This document shows positions 13,615 to 21,592 of a DNA stretch of 44,550 nt, in pieces (position 1 is the first letter of the stretch; each line of letters opens with the position of its first letter). The position numbers and the translations under genes were made by a program. Below the pieces are notes generated by a model. It was given only the letters and a program-made list of their open reading frames with translations, did no database searches and was not told the origin of the DNA. The DNA comes from an uncultured Prevotella sp. (GTDB lineage Bacteria > Bacteroidota > Bacteroidia > Bacteroidales > Bacteroidaceae): contig CAJPPF010000002.1 of the NCBI GenBank assembly GCA_905372445.1, forward strand, positions 1-44,550, read 5' to 3'.

Positions 13615-14930
13615 AAAAAAGAGCGGAGACGGTCTTTCAACTTGGCACTTTTACCTTTGGGATTTTGCTCCTTGCCCGTGTTCCCTTCCTCCTCTTCTTC
13701 CTTTAGCTGTGTCATTGCCTGTTGCCGGATTTTCCTTTCTTCTTCCTGACGCTGTTTCTGCCGGTCGTAGTCCTTTGGTTTCTCTATGCCAAATTTCTCA
13801 TAGAGGTAATCGTCATCGATAGGGAGCGAGAAAGTCGTATGCAGCTGTGTAAGGACGCTCATCTCCGTATTGGGATCAACGTCTTTCTTTTCAGGGAAGC
13901 AGAACTTGCCCCCGGAGGTGTCAATACCCATGTGGGAGAAGATGTCGGTCATATCATAGTTGAGTACATTGAGAACATATTCCCTGTCGGCCTTGGCCAC
14001 ATTGTCCTCCACTTTCTTATGCACTGTTCCGAGTGCCTGTGTACCATTCTCAGATGACTCGGTGGTGAGTGTGTTGCCAAGAATGAGCTTTGAAATTTCG
14101 CTGTTGCAACGCTCTACAAGACGCTCATAGACATCGGCAGTACCTGTCTTGTTACCAGCTTCCCGCAGCTGCAGCTCGGTGTCCTTGCCATGAATGAAGG
14201 TGGCGAGGGCTCCGATGGAGTTGGCGTCGTTGAGTGCCCTTGCGCGTGCCTCCTCATCGTCGGTATCGTAAATATATTCCTGAATAGGCATTCCGAACAC
14301 CTCGGAGAACTGTGCCCAGTCGGCTGTGGTGTTGCGCTTGTAGATGACCCATGGGGCTGCCTTGGCGAGCAGTCCGAGGTCGGCGTCGTTGCCCACGAAG
14401 AGCAGGTCGGCGAACTCTTCCCAGGGTGTGCCGTGAATATCAGTCTGATATTGCAGTATGAGTTTCCTCACGGGTTCCACATGTTTCCGTGGTACGAGAT
14501 CGTAGTCTATCCATTCTCCGCTCTTGAAAAACTGCATGAGCGAGAAGCCCCAGAAGCGAGCGTCAAGAATGTCCGCCACACAGCGGTAGAACCACGGCGA
14601 CAGTATTTGCTCGTTGATGCTGTCATCGGGTTTTCCATCGCGTTGGAACTTTATGGCAGAGCACAGCACTGCATTCTTGCGTTTTTCGATGACACTTGAC
14701 AGGTGGGTGTCAAGCAGTATGTCTGCGTAAAGGTCGTAGAGTTTTGTTCGCTGTGCATAATCAACATTCTCGGCAGCCTTGACCGCGCTCATAAAGTCGG
14801 CCGTGTCGATATTGAAACGCTTGGGCTGCGTGATACGGATAATGGCGGGCTGCCGCTGTCCCGGATGGGGCACGTTTCCACTGACGGTGATACGCCCTTT
14901 TGCATATTGTTCTTTATTCTTTCTGCTCAT
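13575..14930 (-). CDS. Portal protein (Mu gp29-like, DUF935)
   Basis: A 451-residue protein forming the DNA entry ring at one head vertex. The order of segments fits DUF935 portals: an N-terminal arm, FNIDTADFMSAVKAAENVDY, LSSVIEKRKNAV, WGFSLMQFFK, a basic V-PRKHVEP segment, WAQFSEVFGMP, ALATFIHGKDTELQLREAG, and a C-terminal coiled coil. It is preceded by the gp36-like gene with a 1-base gap. Its end carries the slippery heptamer and hairpin that would shift some ribosomes into the MuF gene. The zero-frame product ends in QDGAPLDW. Confidence 0.92.
   Translation of the reverse strand: MSRKNKEQYAKGRITVSGNVPHPGQRQPAIIRITQPKRFNIDTADFMSAVKAAENVDYAQRTKLYDLYADILLDTHLSSVIEKRKNAVLCSAIKFQRDGKPDDSINEQILSPWFYRCVADILDARFWGFSLMQFFKSGEWIDYDLVPRKHVEPVRKLILQYQTDIHGTPWEEFADLLFVGNDADLGLLAKAAPWVIYKRNTTADWAQFSEVFGMPIQEYIYDTDDEEARARALNDANSIGALATFIHGKDTELQLREAGNKTGTADVYERLVERCNSEISKLILGNTLTTESSENGTQALGTVHKKVEDNVAKADREYVLNVLNYDMTDIFSHMGIDTSGGKFCFPEKKDVDPNTEMSVLTQLHTTFSLPIDDDYLYEKFGIEKPKDYDRQKQRQEEERKIRQQAMTQLKEEEEEGNTGKEQNPKGKSAKLKDRLRSFFVKAPQDGAPLDW
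13590..13620 (-). promoter_or_regulatory. Candidate programmed -1 ribosomal frameshift signal (portal to MuF)
   Basis: On the minus strand the portal frame reads T TTT TTC at 13620-13614, a classical X XXY YYZ slippery heptamer. After a 5-base spacer (GTGAA) comes a stem of 7 bp, AGCCCCG (13608-13602) with CGGGGCT (13596-13590), and loop CAGGA. The zero frame ends 12 codons after the slip. The -1 frame continues into the MuF gene without a stop. Confidence 0.7.
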
Positions 14931-14931
14931 A

Positions 14932-15357
14932 TCATAATCTGTTTATTCGTTTTGGATTGCTCTTGAACATCAATGCCGATTTTTTCGCTCTATCCTCCTC
15001 TGGCAGTAGCGGCGCGCCGTCAATGGAAACCTCCTCGTTTGCCACAGCCTTCATCCATTCCACCGCCCTCTCATAGCGGTCCTTGCGTACCTGTGAGAGT
15101 TTCTGCGGGTTGTGTATGCAGAATATGTGGTACACGGCAATGTCAATGACCATCATCAGTATAAGCTGGTTGCGCTCTTCGCCCGCTGCAGAGAAGATGG
15201 CGTTGCAGTCGTAACGTTTGGAGAGGTAGCCCCGCATCTCGGCGATGGCTCTGTCCTCGCAAATCTCAACGAGTGTTTCATCGTCCCTTACAAGCGCATC
15301 GAGGATTTCGCGGTGTACGCTTGCATCATAGTCCTTTATATCAACAAACTGGCTCAT
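14932..15357 (-). CDS. Mu gp36-like protein (DUF1320)
   Basis: A 141-residue helical protein beginning MSQFVDIKDYDASVHREIL, with the segments AIAEMRGYLSKRYD and ERNQLILMMVIDIAVYHIF typical of DUF1320. This is the head-tail connector family that includes Mu gp36. Its start overlaps the terminase stop by 4 bases. In Mu the gene lies further downstream; here it comes between terminase and portal. Confidence 0.85.
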   Translation of the reverse strand: MSQFVDIKDYDASVHREILDALVRDDETLVEICEDRAIAEMRGYLSKRYDCNAIFSAAGEERNQLILMMVIDIAVYHIFCIHNPQKLSQVRKDRYERAVEWMKAVANEEVSIDGAPLLPEEDRAKKSALMFKSNPKRINRL

Positions 15358-16886
15358 AATCTATATTTGTTTCTGTTTCTTACACTTCTTCGCGACTGCG
15401 TGAGCGGACGGTCGACCCGCTGTGCCGTCTCGTCAATCTTACGGTTTCCGCCCTCGACGGCATCAGGACCGTCGGCAGGATATTTGAGTGAGAGGGTAAA
15501 GAGTTTGAACTGGTCTTCCAGTTCCTTCATGTGCGGATTGTCGCGTTCTGCCTCGTTGAGAATCAGGTTACCCTCGCGGTTCATTGGTTCAAGGTTTGCC
15601 TCGATACGCGTTGCCTTGTCTGTCTTTTTTTCCTCATCACCCTGAATGTAGAGCGTGATGTTTTGTTCCTTGCGCACCTTGCGCACGAGCGGTCGGAACA
15701 CCTGCTGGAAGAACGGGTCCTGAAGTTTATTGTTCTCCATCCAGCAATATACGGTACTGCGCCCTGCGACATATTCGATCAACTGGACATACCAGTCAAT
15801 AAACTCGGCATTGAGAGCCTGTGCAAGGCGCGCCTTGATGACATAAAGTTTGCCGTCCCTCTTGCCCAAAAGCATGACCGCCTTGAAGGACTTGCCCTTT
15901 TTTCCTTTCGACTCACCCGGTGCAGGGTCGCCGTAAATGACGAGGAACTTGAACTTGGAAAGCGGCGGCACCTTGCCATATACCACTTGTTTGAAAATCT
16001 CGCCCTCCGAAATAGGATTGTTGAAATACTCATGCTGCTGCGAAAGCGTGGAAATCTTTGAGAGAGTGCGGTCGATGTGTTCCTCCGTATTCTTTTGCGG
16101 CCATGTACTCTTGCCGTTCTTGTCGCGTATGTTGATGATGTCCCAGTGGTCGGCAATCGCTCCCGCACGGGTGATGCAGCAGTCCCTTGCGATAATGTTA
16201 CCACAAAAGACTATGAGCGTAGGCTCGGAGGTGGAGCGTGTAGGATAAAGTGCCTGTTCCCACCATTCCCACCGCTTCTGAATGATGTCGGGGTTCTTGG
16301 TGTCCTCATCAGTATCGAAGTCATCAACGAGCAGCACATCGGGGCGTATGGCCTCGTTACGGGAGCCACGAGGCGATTGTCCGGCACCGATAGCCCGAAA
16401 GGCAGCCCCCTGCTTGGTGATGAACTCGTCCTCTGTCCACATACCGATGGACTGCTGGCGGCCATAATAGGCAATGATGCGCCCATTGGCTTCGAGATTT
16501 CCCCTGTAAGGTGCCAGTAGCCGGATGGCGTTGTCCTTGCTGTTGGAGGTGAGGATGACATTGCGCTTGCGGTGCGTGAGGGTGAGGTACATAACGACGA
16601 ACATCGTAATAGTGGATTTCGCCAGCTCACGCGACCATGAGAGCACCTCGTACCATTCCTCGTTCGCAATCAAACGACGGATAGCGCGTTTCTGAAAGTC
16701 AGCAAACTCATACTTGGCATAGTTGGGGAAGAAGTATTCTATCCACTCTATGGGGTGCGCCTCCAGATAAAGGCGGTGGCGTTCACGCTCGGCAACGCTC
16801 ATCTCCTTATCAACAGGTGTGGCACGCATGATGTCCTGGCGGTACTTCTCCCAGTCCAGCAGCGCGTTTCTGTCAGCTTGCTTCAT
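15354..16886 (-). CDS. Terminase large subunit
   Basis: A 510-residue packaging motor and nuclease. The ATPase half has a variant Walker A (SRELAKST, about 85-92) and Walker B VLLVDD (184-189). The C-terminal nuclease half has acidic clusters at VIYGDPAP and DGPDAVEGG, as in TerL proteins of Mu-like phages (Mu gp28). The C-terminus is basic (SRRSVRNRNKYRL). It lies between the small terminase and the gp36-like gene. In Mu-like phages packaging starts from the integrated left end and goes on to a headful. Confidence 0.92.
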   Translation of the reverse strand: MKQADRNALLDWEKYRQDIMRATPVDKEMSVAERERHRLYLEAHPIEWIEYFFPNYAKYEFADFQKRAIRRLIANEEWYEVLSWSRELAKSTITMFVVMYLTLTHRKRNVILTSNSKDNAIRLLAPYRGNLEANGRIIAYYGRQQSIGMWTEDEFITKQGAAFRAIGAGQSPRGSRNEAIRPDVLLVDDFDTDEDTKNPDIIQKRWEWWEQALYPTRSTSEPTLIVFCGNIIARDCCITRAGAIADHWDIINIRDKNGKSTWPQKNTEEHIDRTLSKISTLSQQHEYFNNPISEGEIFKQVVYGKVPPLSKFKFLVIYGDPAPGESKGKKGKSFKAVMLLGKRDGKLYVIKARLAQALNAEFIDWYVQLIEYVAGRSTVYCWMENNKLQDPFFQQVFRPLVRKVRKEQNITLYIQGDEEKKTDKATRIEANLEPMNREGNLILNEAERDNPHMKELEDQFKLFTLSLKYPADGPDAVEGGNRKIDETAQRVDRPLTQSRRSVRNRNKYRL

Positions 16887-16913
16887 ATATATGGGTGGGT
16901 TGAATGTTAATGT

Positions 16914-17360
16914 TTACAGGAGCGACTTAATAAATGCGTCCGATAATTGTGTGAGTTCCTTTGCTTTGTCGAGGTCTATGGGGCGCAGGAACTCGATAAA
17001 CTTTGTCTGCACGCTGATGACATCAGCAATGCCGACATCGGTCTCCATCTTCCGGATAGCGGCAGACAACTTGCCAAGGATGTCCGCCTCGGCATTACTT
17101 GCGAAGCGTTCTCCCTCCGGCTTCTCAGCTATCTTCCGGTTTATCTCGGCTACCTGCCGATAGAGATTTGCTACTTGTTCCTCACGGGTAAGCGTGAGTC
17201 CGACCTTCTGCTCCTCCCATTTTCCATCGGCTATCCAACGATTGACGGTAGCGCGGGACACACCCACGCGGTCGGCTATCTCCTGCTGTGTGAGATTCTC
17301 CTTGAGATAGAGCGTTTTTGCCCATTCCTTCTTCTGTGTGTTGCTTAATTCCTTTGCCAT
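16914..17360 (-). CDS. Terminase small subunit-like DNA-binding protein
   Basis: A 148-residue protein with an N-terminal helix-turn-helix (NLTQQEIADRVGVSRATVNRWI, about residues 20-42; the key residues are QQEIA and SRATVNRW), then a helical dimerisation part. It is the first gene of the leftward packaging operon. The ATG at 17360 gives the MAKELSNTQKKEW start; longer in-frame starts to 17621 would run through the promoter region and into the protease gene, so they are rejected. Small terminases recognise phage DNA for packaging. Confidence 0.85.
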   Translation of the reverse strand: MAKELSNTQKKEWAKTLYLKENLTQQEIADRVGVSRATVNRWIADGKWEEQKVGLTLTREEQVANLYRQVAEINRKIAEKPEGERFASNAEADILGKLSAAIRKMETDVGIADVISVQTKFIEFLRPIDLDKAKELTQLSDAFIKSLL

Positions 17361-17547
17361 ATTTGAAAAATATAATGCAAAGGTGGCTTGTTTTTGTGGT
17401 GTTTGCAAATCGTGTCCGTATGATAAAACTTTGTATCGTAATAATTTGATTATAAGTATTGTATGATAAAAAGGCGATTTGCAAACTTGTGAAAACTCCC
17501 CCACCTTTGCATCGTAAAGTGAACCCACAATAATACGACAACGACAA
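17361..17547. promoter_or_regulatory. Divergent late promoter region
   Basis: The region drives the packaging operon leftward and the capsid-tail operon rightward. CCACCTTTGC (17511-17520, plus) and its inverse GCAAAGGTGG (17377-17386) are -7-like elements with CA in place of the consensus TA. Upstream of each is the same 12-mer in mirror orientation: CGATTTGCAAAC (17475-17486) and GTTTGCAAATCG (17401-17412). GTATGATAAAA occurs twice in between (17418 and 17461). The poor -7 and shared upstream box suggest activation by a Mor/C-like protein. Confidence 0.65.
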
Positions 17548-18588
17548 ATGAATAGATTTTTCAACATCATTCCCGGCGAAGACACCTGCTGCATCCTACT
17601 GTATGGAGACATAGGCGACAACTATGGAGCGGTGACGAGCGGACAGATTACCCGTGAACTCATGGCAGCGGAATCGGCATACAAGAATATTGATGTCCGT
17701 ATCAACAGTGTCGGCGGCGAGGTTTATACCGGTATAGCCATTTTCAACGCCCTGCGTGCAAGCAAGGCGAACATCACCCTCTATGTAGATGGTGTGGCAG
17801 CGTCTATGGCGAGCGTCATAGCCCTTTGCGGAAAGCCGGTGTATATGAGCCGCTATGCCCGGCTGATGCTTCATAGCGTGAGTGGCGGTTGCTACGGCAA
17901 CAAGAAAGACCTGAAGGAGGTGCTTGAGCAGATGGAGAGTCTAGAAGACACGCTGTGCCAGATGTATGCCGAGCGACTGGGCAAGGATACGGCGGCGGTA
18001 AAGGCTGCCTATTTCGACGGTACTGACCATTGGCTGACGGCAGACGAAGCCCTTAGCCTCGGGCTGATTGACGGCATTTACGACGCAGACCCTGTGCCGG
18101 AGGACAGTACGCCAGAACAGATATATGCAATATTTAATAACCGGCTCAATGAGCCACTAAACATTTCGGACATGAACATTGAAGAATTGAAAAAACGTCC
18201 GCAGTTCAAGGACTGCGCGACGGAGGCCGACGTGCTGGCACGCCTCGACCAGTTGGAAACCGCTGCCGGGCGCGCTGACAGTATCGGCAAGGAGAATGAC
18301 ACGCTGAAGGCAAAATTGAAGGACTTTGAGGATGCGGCAGAGGCAGCGGCAGCAGCAGCGCGCAAGGCCCTGCTCGATGCCGCAGAGAAAGACGGTCGCA
18401 TCAACGCGGAGACACGCCCCGTCTATGAGAACCTGCTGAAGGAGCACCCCGATGACGGCAAGAAGGCTTTGGCAGCCTTGCCGGGAAAGAAGAAGGTGAA
18501 GGATACGTTGCATGGTGGCAATCCTATAGAGGAAAGTCCCTGGGAAAAACGACAGCGTGAGATTCGCGACAAGTATCACGGAAAGTAA
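17548..18588 (+). CDS. ClpP-type prohead protease with C-terminal scaffold
   Basis: A 346-residue protein. Residues 1-180 form a ClpP/S14 serine peptidase with nucleophile S86 in GVAASMAS and histidine H109 in MLHSVSG. From residue 209 (MNIEELKKRPQF) the rest is a charged, Ala-rich coiled coil (about 240-310) of scaffold type, ending in a basic tail. In Mu the protease (gpI) and scaffold (gpZ) come from one frame with an internal start; the ATG at 18172 would make the same nested scaffold here. The protease cleaves head proteins during maturation. It is the first gene of the rightward late operon. Confidence 0.9.
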   Translation: MNRFFNIIPGEDTCCILLYGDIGDNYGAVTSGQITRELMAAESAYKNIDVRINSVGGEVYTGIAIFNALRASKANITLYVDGVAASMASVIALCGKPVYMSRYARLMLHSVSGGCYGNKKDLKEVLEQMESLEDTLCQMYAERLGKDTAAVKAAYFDGTDHWLTADEALSLGLIDGIYDADPVPEDSTPEQIYAIFNNRLNEPLNISDMNIEELKKRPQFKDCATEADVLARLDQLETAAGRADSIGKENDTLKAKLKDFEDAAEAAAAAARKALLDAAEKDGRINAETRPVYENLLKEHPDDGKKALAALPGKKKVKDTLHGGNPIEESPWEKRQREIRDKYHGK

Positions 18589-18617
18589 CAACTAACAAGT
18601 AATCAATTTTATAAGCA

Positions 18618-19565
18618 ATGGCAATAAACATTAAAAACACCAACTACAATGGTGAGGTGCTGGAGCAGCTCCTTACCGTTGCGACGACCAACAACGAGAT
18701 TGTGGGCAAGGGACTTATCCACATTATCCCGAATGTGTCGAAGAAAGTATCCATTCCCCGTCTGCGCACAAGCAAGATGTTGCAGCAGCAGAAGGAAGAT
18801 CCTCAGGTAAGCGACTCGAAGGGTGGCTTCGATTATTCGGAGCAGAGCCTGAACCCTGTGGACTTCATGGCGTTCACGGTTTTCAACCCGCGCACATTCG
18901 AGAGCGTATGGCGTCAGTTCCAACCTAAGGGCGACCTCGTTTTTGCAGAGCTCCCACCTGCTGTACAGAACCAGTTGCTCGACGCGCTGTCCAAGCAAGT
19001 GCAGTTCGAGCTTGGCAACCACTACATCAACGGCGTGCAGGGTAATGATGACGACCATCTCTTCAACGGCATCCTGACACAGGCTGCAAAGGATCAGGAC
19101 GTTGTCGTCGTAAGTTCGGATGAAACGACAATGGTTGGCCGCCTGAAGGCAGTGCGTGCCAAAATCCCAGTAGCGATGATTGAGAACCCGAACCTCCGCT
19201 TCCTGATGAGCCCGACGGACTTTAACAAGTACGACGACGAGCTGACCGCCCGCGAGTACAAGAACCGTGACGAAACCACGCGCAACCTGAAGATGTACAA
19301 GGACATCAAGATTGAGACCCTCGCGGCATGGCCTGACGACCTTATCGTGGCCACGCTGTGCAGCCCTGACGCGATGACGAGCAACCTGTTTGCGGCCGTG
19401 AACCTCCAGGACGACGAACATGTCATCAAGATTGGTCCTGTGAGCAATATGAGTGAATTGTACTTCTTCAAGATGCTTATGAAGGCAGACACGAACATCG
19501 CTTTCGGTGAGGAATTCATCGTGCTGGACAAGCGTTCTTCACCAAAGTTCCTTGCACATGGATAA
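18618..19565 (+). CDS. Major capsid protein
   Basis: A 315-residue protein of the length and position of a Mu-like major head subunit, directly after the protease-scaffold gene. Patterns such as VLEQLLTVATTNNEIVGKG, IPNVSKKVSIPRL and FVGEEF-like FGEEFIVLDKRSS fit HK97-fold capsids in Bacteroidota phages. It has no cysteines in its visible core and a balanced charge. Assignment is from order and pattern. Confidence 0.85.
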   Translation: MAINIKNTNYNGEVLEQLLTVATTNNEIVGKGLIHIIPNVSKKVSIPRLRTSKMLQQQKEDPQVSDSKGGFDYSEQSLNPVDFMAFTVFNPRTFESVWRQFQPKGDLVFAELPPAVQNQLLDALSKQVQFELGNHYINGVQGNDDDHLFNGILTQAAKDQDVVVVSSDETTMVGRLKAVRAKIPVAMIENPNLRFLMSPTDFNKYDDELTAREYKNRDETTRNLKMYKDIKIETLAAWPDDLIVATLCSPDAMTSNLFAAVNLQDDEHVIKIGPVSNMSELYFFKMLMKADTNIAFGEEFIVLDKRSSPKFLAHG

Positions 19566-19612
19566 TCCCCCAAAGCAATATTTTTAGTATAAACAAAAAA
19601 ATAAAAACAAAA

Positions 19613-19798
19613 ATGGAAAAGACAAAAAACGCAAAGAACGAGGAGAAAAAGGCTGCCATCAAAGTGGCACAGGACTTTCTCGACAAATTTGATACCTCAA
19701 TCCGCTATGAGGCAGGTACCGTACTGGAATTTGACGCTGAGCGTGCTGCAGATGTTGTTAGCCGTGGCTTGGCAGAATACTCAGAACCCATAGGATAA
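19613..19798 (+). CDS. Small head-associated protein (gp35-like, tentative)
   Basis: A 61-residue protein with a lysine-rich start and the motif GTVLEFDAERAADVVSRGLAE, similar to the small gp35-like proteins found after the capsid gene in Mu-like phages. Its last base overlaps the amidase start (TAATG). Confidence 0.6.
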   Translation: MEKTKNAKNEEKKAAIKVAQDFLDKFDTSIRYEAGTVLEFDAERAADVVSRGLAEYSEPIG

Positions 19799-20262
19799 TG
19801 AGCAAGCCAATGCAATATCTCGTCATCCACTGCACCGCCACTCCGGAGGGGCGTGAGGTAAGCTCGGCTGAAATATGCCGCTGGCACACCTCGCCCCCAC
19901 CTACGGGGCGTGGCTGGAAGCAGGTGGGTTACACGGATATGGTGCATCTGGACGGTCGTGTGGAACGGCTGGTGGACAACAACGAGGACGCACAGGTGGA
20001 TACGTGGGAAGTGACCAACGGAGCCGCGGGCTACAACAGCGTGAGCCGGCACATCGTGTATGTTGGTGGCTGCGACCTGCGCATGCAACCGAAGGATACC
20101 CGTACTATAGCACAGCTGGAAGCTTTGAAACGCTATGTGCAGGACTTTCACTGCCGTTTTCCACAGATACGCATCGTGGGACATTATGAGCTGAATGCAG
20201 GCAAGGCATGTCCGAGCTTCGACGTTCAGAAGTGGTTGCGCGAGATAGGTATAAGACAATAA
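19798..20262 (+). CDS. N-acetylmuramoyl-L-alanine amidase, endolysin
   Basis: A 154-residue amidase_2/PGRP-type enzyme that cuts peptidoglycan at lysis. The zinc ligands fit H11 (VIHCTA), H129 (VGHYE) and C138 (KACPSF), with Y45 and K136 as the T7 lysozyme-like catalytic pair. There is no signal peptide, so a holin is needed for export. It is the first gene of a lysis set embedded between capsid and tail genes. Confidence 0.93.
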   Translation: MSKPMQYLVIHCTATPEGREVSSAEICRWHTSPPPTGRGWKQVGYTDMVHLDGRVERLVDNNEDAQVDTWEVTNGAAGYNSVSRHIVYVGGCDLRMQPKDTRTIAQLEALKRYVQDFHCRFPQIRIVGHYELNAGKACPSFDVQKWLREIGIRQ

Positions 20263-20275
20263 AAGTATAAAAGGT

Positions 20276-20842
20276 ATGGAACTCAGTGAAATCATCAATC
20301 TGGTGCTGGGTGGTGGTCTGGTGGCTACGATAGCAGCCGTCGTGACTTTGAAATCTACCGTGCGTAAAGCGAAAGCCGAAGCCGAGAAAGCGCTGGCTGA
20401 CTCCGAGACAGTCCGTATTGACAACACTGAGAAAGCCACCCGTATACTGATAGAAAATATAGTAACCCCATTAAAGGAAGAGTTATATGAGACAAGAAAA
20501 GACCTCAATGCTACGAAACGCGAGATGGCTCGTCTCCGGAAGGCTATCGACGATGCTAACAGCTGTCGTTATAGCGATGACTGTCCTGTGCTTCACCGCA
20601 TGCGCATCGAGCAGAAAAAGCGTGAGCCGGGAGACAGCCACGAGCCACGCGGCGAGCCGCCTCGATATGGACAGCACGGTGAGCGTCGAAGAAACCTGGC
20701 GAACGCCCGTGAAGGTCCCGATGTCAGCGGTGATGCTGACGCTGAGCATGGACAGCCTGCGGCTGCTTCCTTCCGGAGCCGGCTACACTGCCCGGCAAGG
20801 ACAGGCGAATGTGAAGGTGACGAGGAGGGCGCCGACGGCTAA
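20276..20842 (+). CDS. Membrane-anchored coiled-coil protein of the lysis set (holin or inner-spanin-like)
   Basis: A 188-residue protein with an N-terminal transmembrane helix (about 6-26: IINLVLGGGLVATIAAVV) and a long charged coiled coil (27-95). A CRYSDDCPVLH motif follows. After about residue 115 the sequence becomes rich in Arg, Gly and Pro (EPRGEPPRYGQHGERRR). That is because this part overlaps the next gene in another frame and is under its constraint. Position after the amidase suggests holin or inner-membrane spanin. The exact role is open. Confidence 0.65.
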   Translation: MELSEIINLVLGGGLVATIAAVVTLKSTVRKAKAEAEKALADSETVRIDNTEKATRILIENIVTPLKEELYETRKDLNATKREMARLRKAIDDANSCRYSDDCPVLHRMRIEQKKREPGDSHEPRGEPPRYGQHGERRRNLANAREGPDVSGDADAEHGQPAAASFRSRLHCPARTGECEGDEEGADG

Positions 20843-21089
20843 GGAACCGGAGCGGCTTGTTATTGAAGCGGGCTGCGACAGTCTGGAACTGTTGTGTGCG
20901 ACTTACTCCAAAAGCATCATCACGCTGAAACGTCAGCTTAAGGAGCTAAATAATTCTAACAAAGAGCTTAGGGAAGAGGTAAAGGAAAGTAGCAACACCT
21001 TCCTCATACGTCTGAAGTATTTTTGTGCCGGGCTTCTGTCCGGGATAATGGGAATAGTATTAATTTTTATAAAACTAAAGAAACGATGA
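20487..21089 (+). CDS. Candidate unimolecular spanin (lipoprotein with C-terminal membrane helix)
   Basis: A 200-residue protein. A basic start leads to a hydrophobic stretch and lipobox (MTVLCFTAC, about residues 31-39), so it should be a lipoprotein. The middle is helical (ITLKRQLKELNNSNKELREE). The C-terminus is a membrane helix (FCAGLLSGIMGIVLIFIKLKKR). A lipid anchor in the outer membrane plus a C-terminal inner-membrane helix is the plan of u-spanins, which fuse the two membranes at the end of lysis. It overlaps the preceding gene by 356 bases in another frame. The start at 20487 has an AGGAAGAG ribosome-binding site. An ATG at 20508 is also possible. Confidence 0.65.
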   Translation: MRQEKTSMLRNARWLVSGRLSTMLTAVVIAMTVLCFTACASSRKSVSRETATSHAASRLDMDSTVSVEETWRTPVKVPMSAVMLTLSMDSLRLLPSGAGYTARQGQANVKVTRRAPTAKEPERLVIEAGCDSLELLCATYSKSIITLKRQLKELNNSNKELREEVKESSNTFLIRLKYFCAGLLSGIMGIVLIFIKLKKR

Positions 21090-21592
21090 GCAAGAACAAA
21101 AATTTTATCTACGGTATCGCAGCCGTGAAGTTCGGTGAGTTCGTTGTGGGCTACATCGAGAAAGGCAGCTGGGACTGGGGCGGCACTAAACCTGAGAGCG
21201 TGGATGTTGATGCCGAGCAGGTGCCCGACGCACCGGTGCTTACGCTGATACAGAAGAATGCTACGGTTAGTCCGACATTCAACCTTATCCAGCTGAACTA
21301 TGAGAACCTTAAGGCAGTGCTTGGCGGCACGCTTGTGGAGACCGGCACCGACGGCAACAAGAAGGTTACGGGTTGGAAAGCCCCTACGTCACTTGTGGAG
21401 ATGAGAGGCAAGTGGACCATCGACTTCGTGAGCGGTCAGACAATGACCATTCCCAATGGCACCATCCTTGCCAACCTCGGTGGCAAGCTGACGCTGACGG
21501 AGGTGTCGAAGGTAGAATGCCAGCTGAAGGTGAACAAGCCAGATGCCGGCGGTGCGCCTTATGAGATCAATGATACGTTAGGTGAAGGATGA
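21086..21592 (+). CDS. Major tail tube protein
   Basis: A 168-residue beta-rich protein starting MSKNKNFIYGIAAVKFGEF, with strand-like segments (APVLTLIQKNATVSPTFN, KWTIDFVSG, GKLTLTEVSKVECQLKV). The ATG at 21086 overlaps the stop of the spanin-like gene. It comes directly before the tail-chaperone pair and tape measure, the usual order for a tail tube. No separate sheath gene is seen, so the tail is probably non-contractile (siphovirus type), unlike Mu. Confidence 0.8.
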   Translation: MSKNKNFIYGIAAVKFGEFVVGYIEKGSWDWGGTKPESVDVDAEQVPDAPVLTLIQKNATVSPTFNLIQLNYENLKAVLGGTLVETGTDGNKKVTGWKAPTSLVEMRGKWTIDFVSGQTMTIPNGTILANLGGKLTLTEVSKVECQLKVNKPDAGGAPYEINDTLGEG

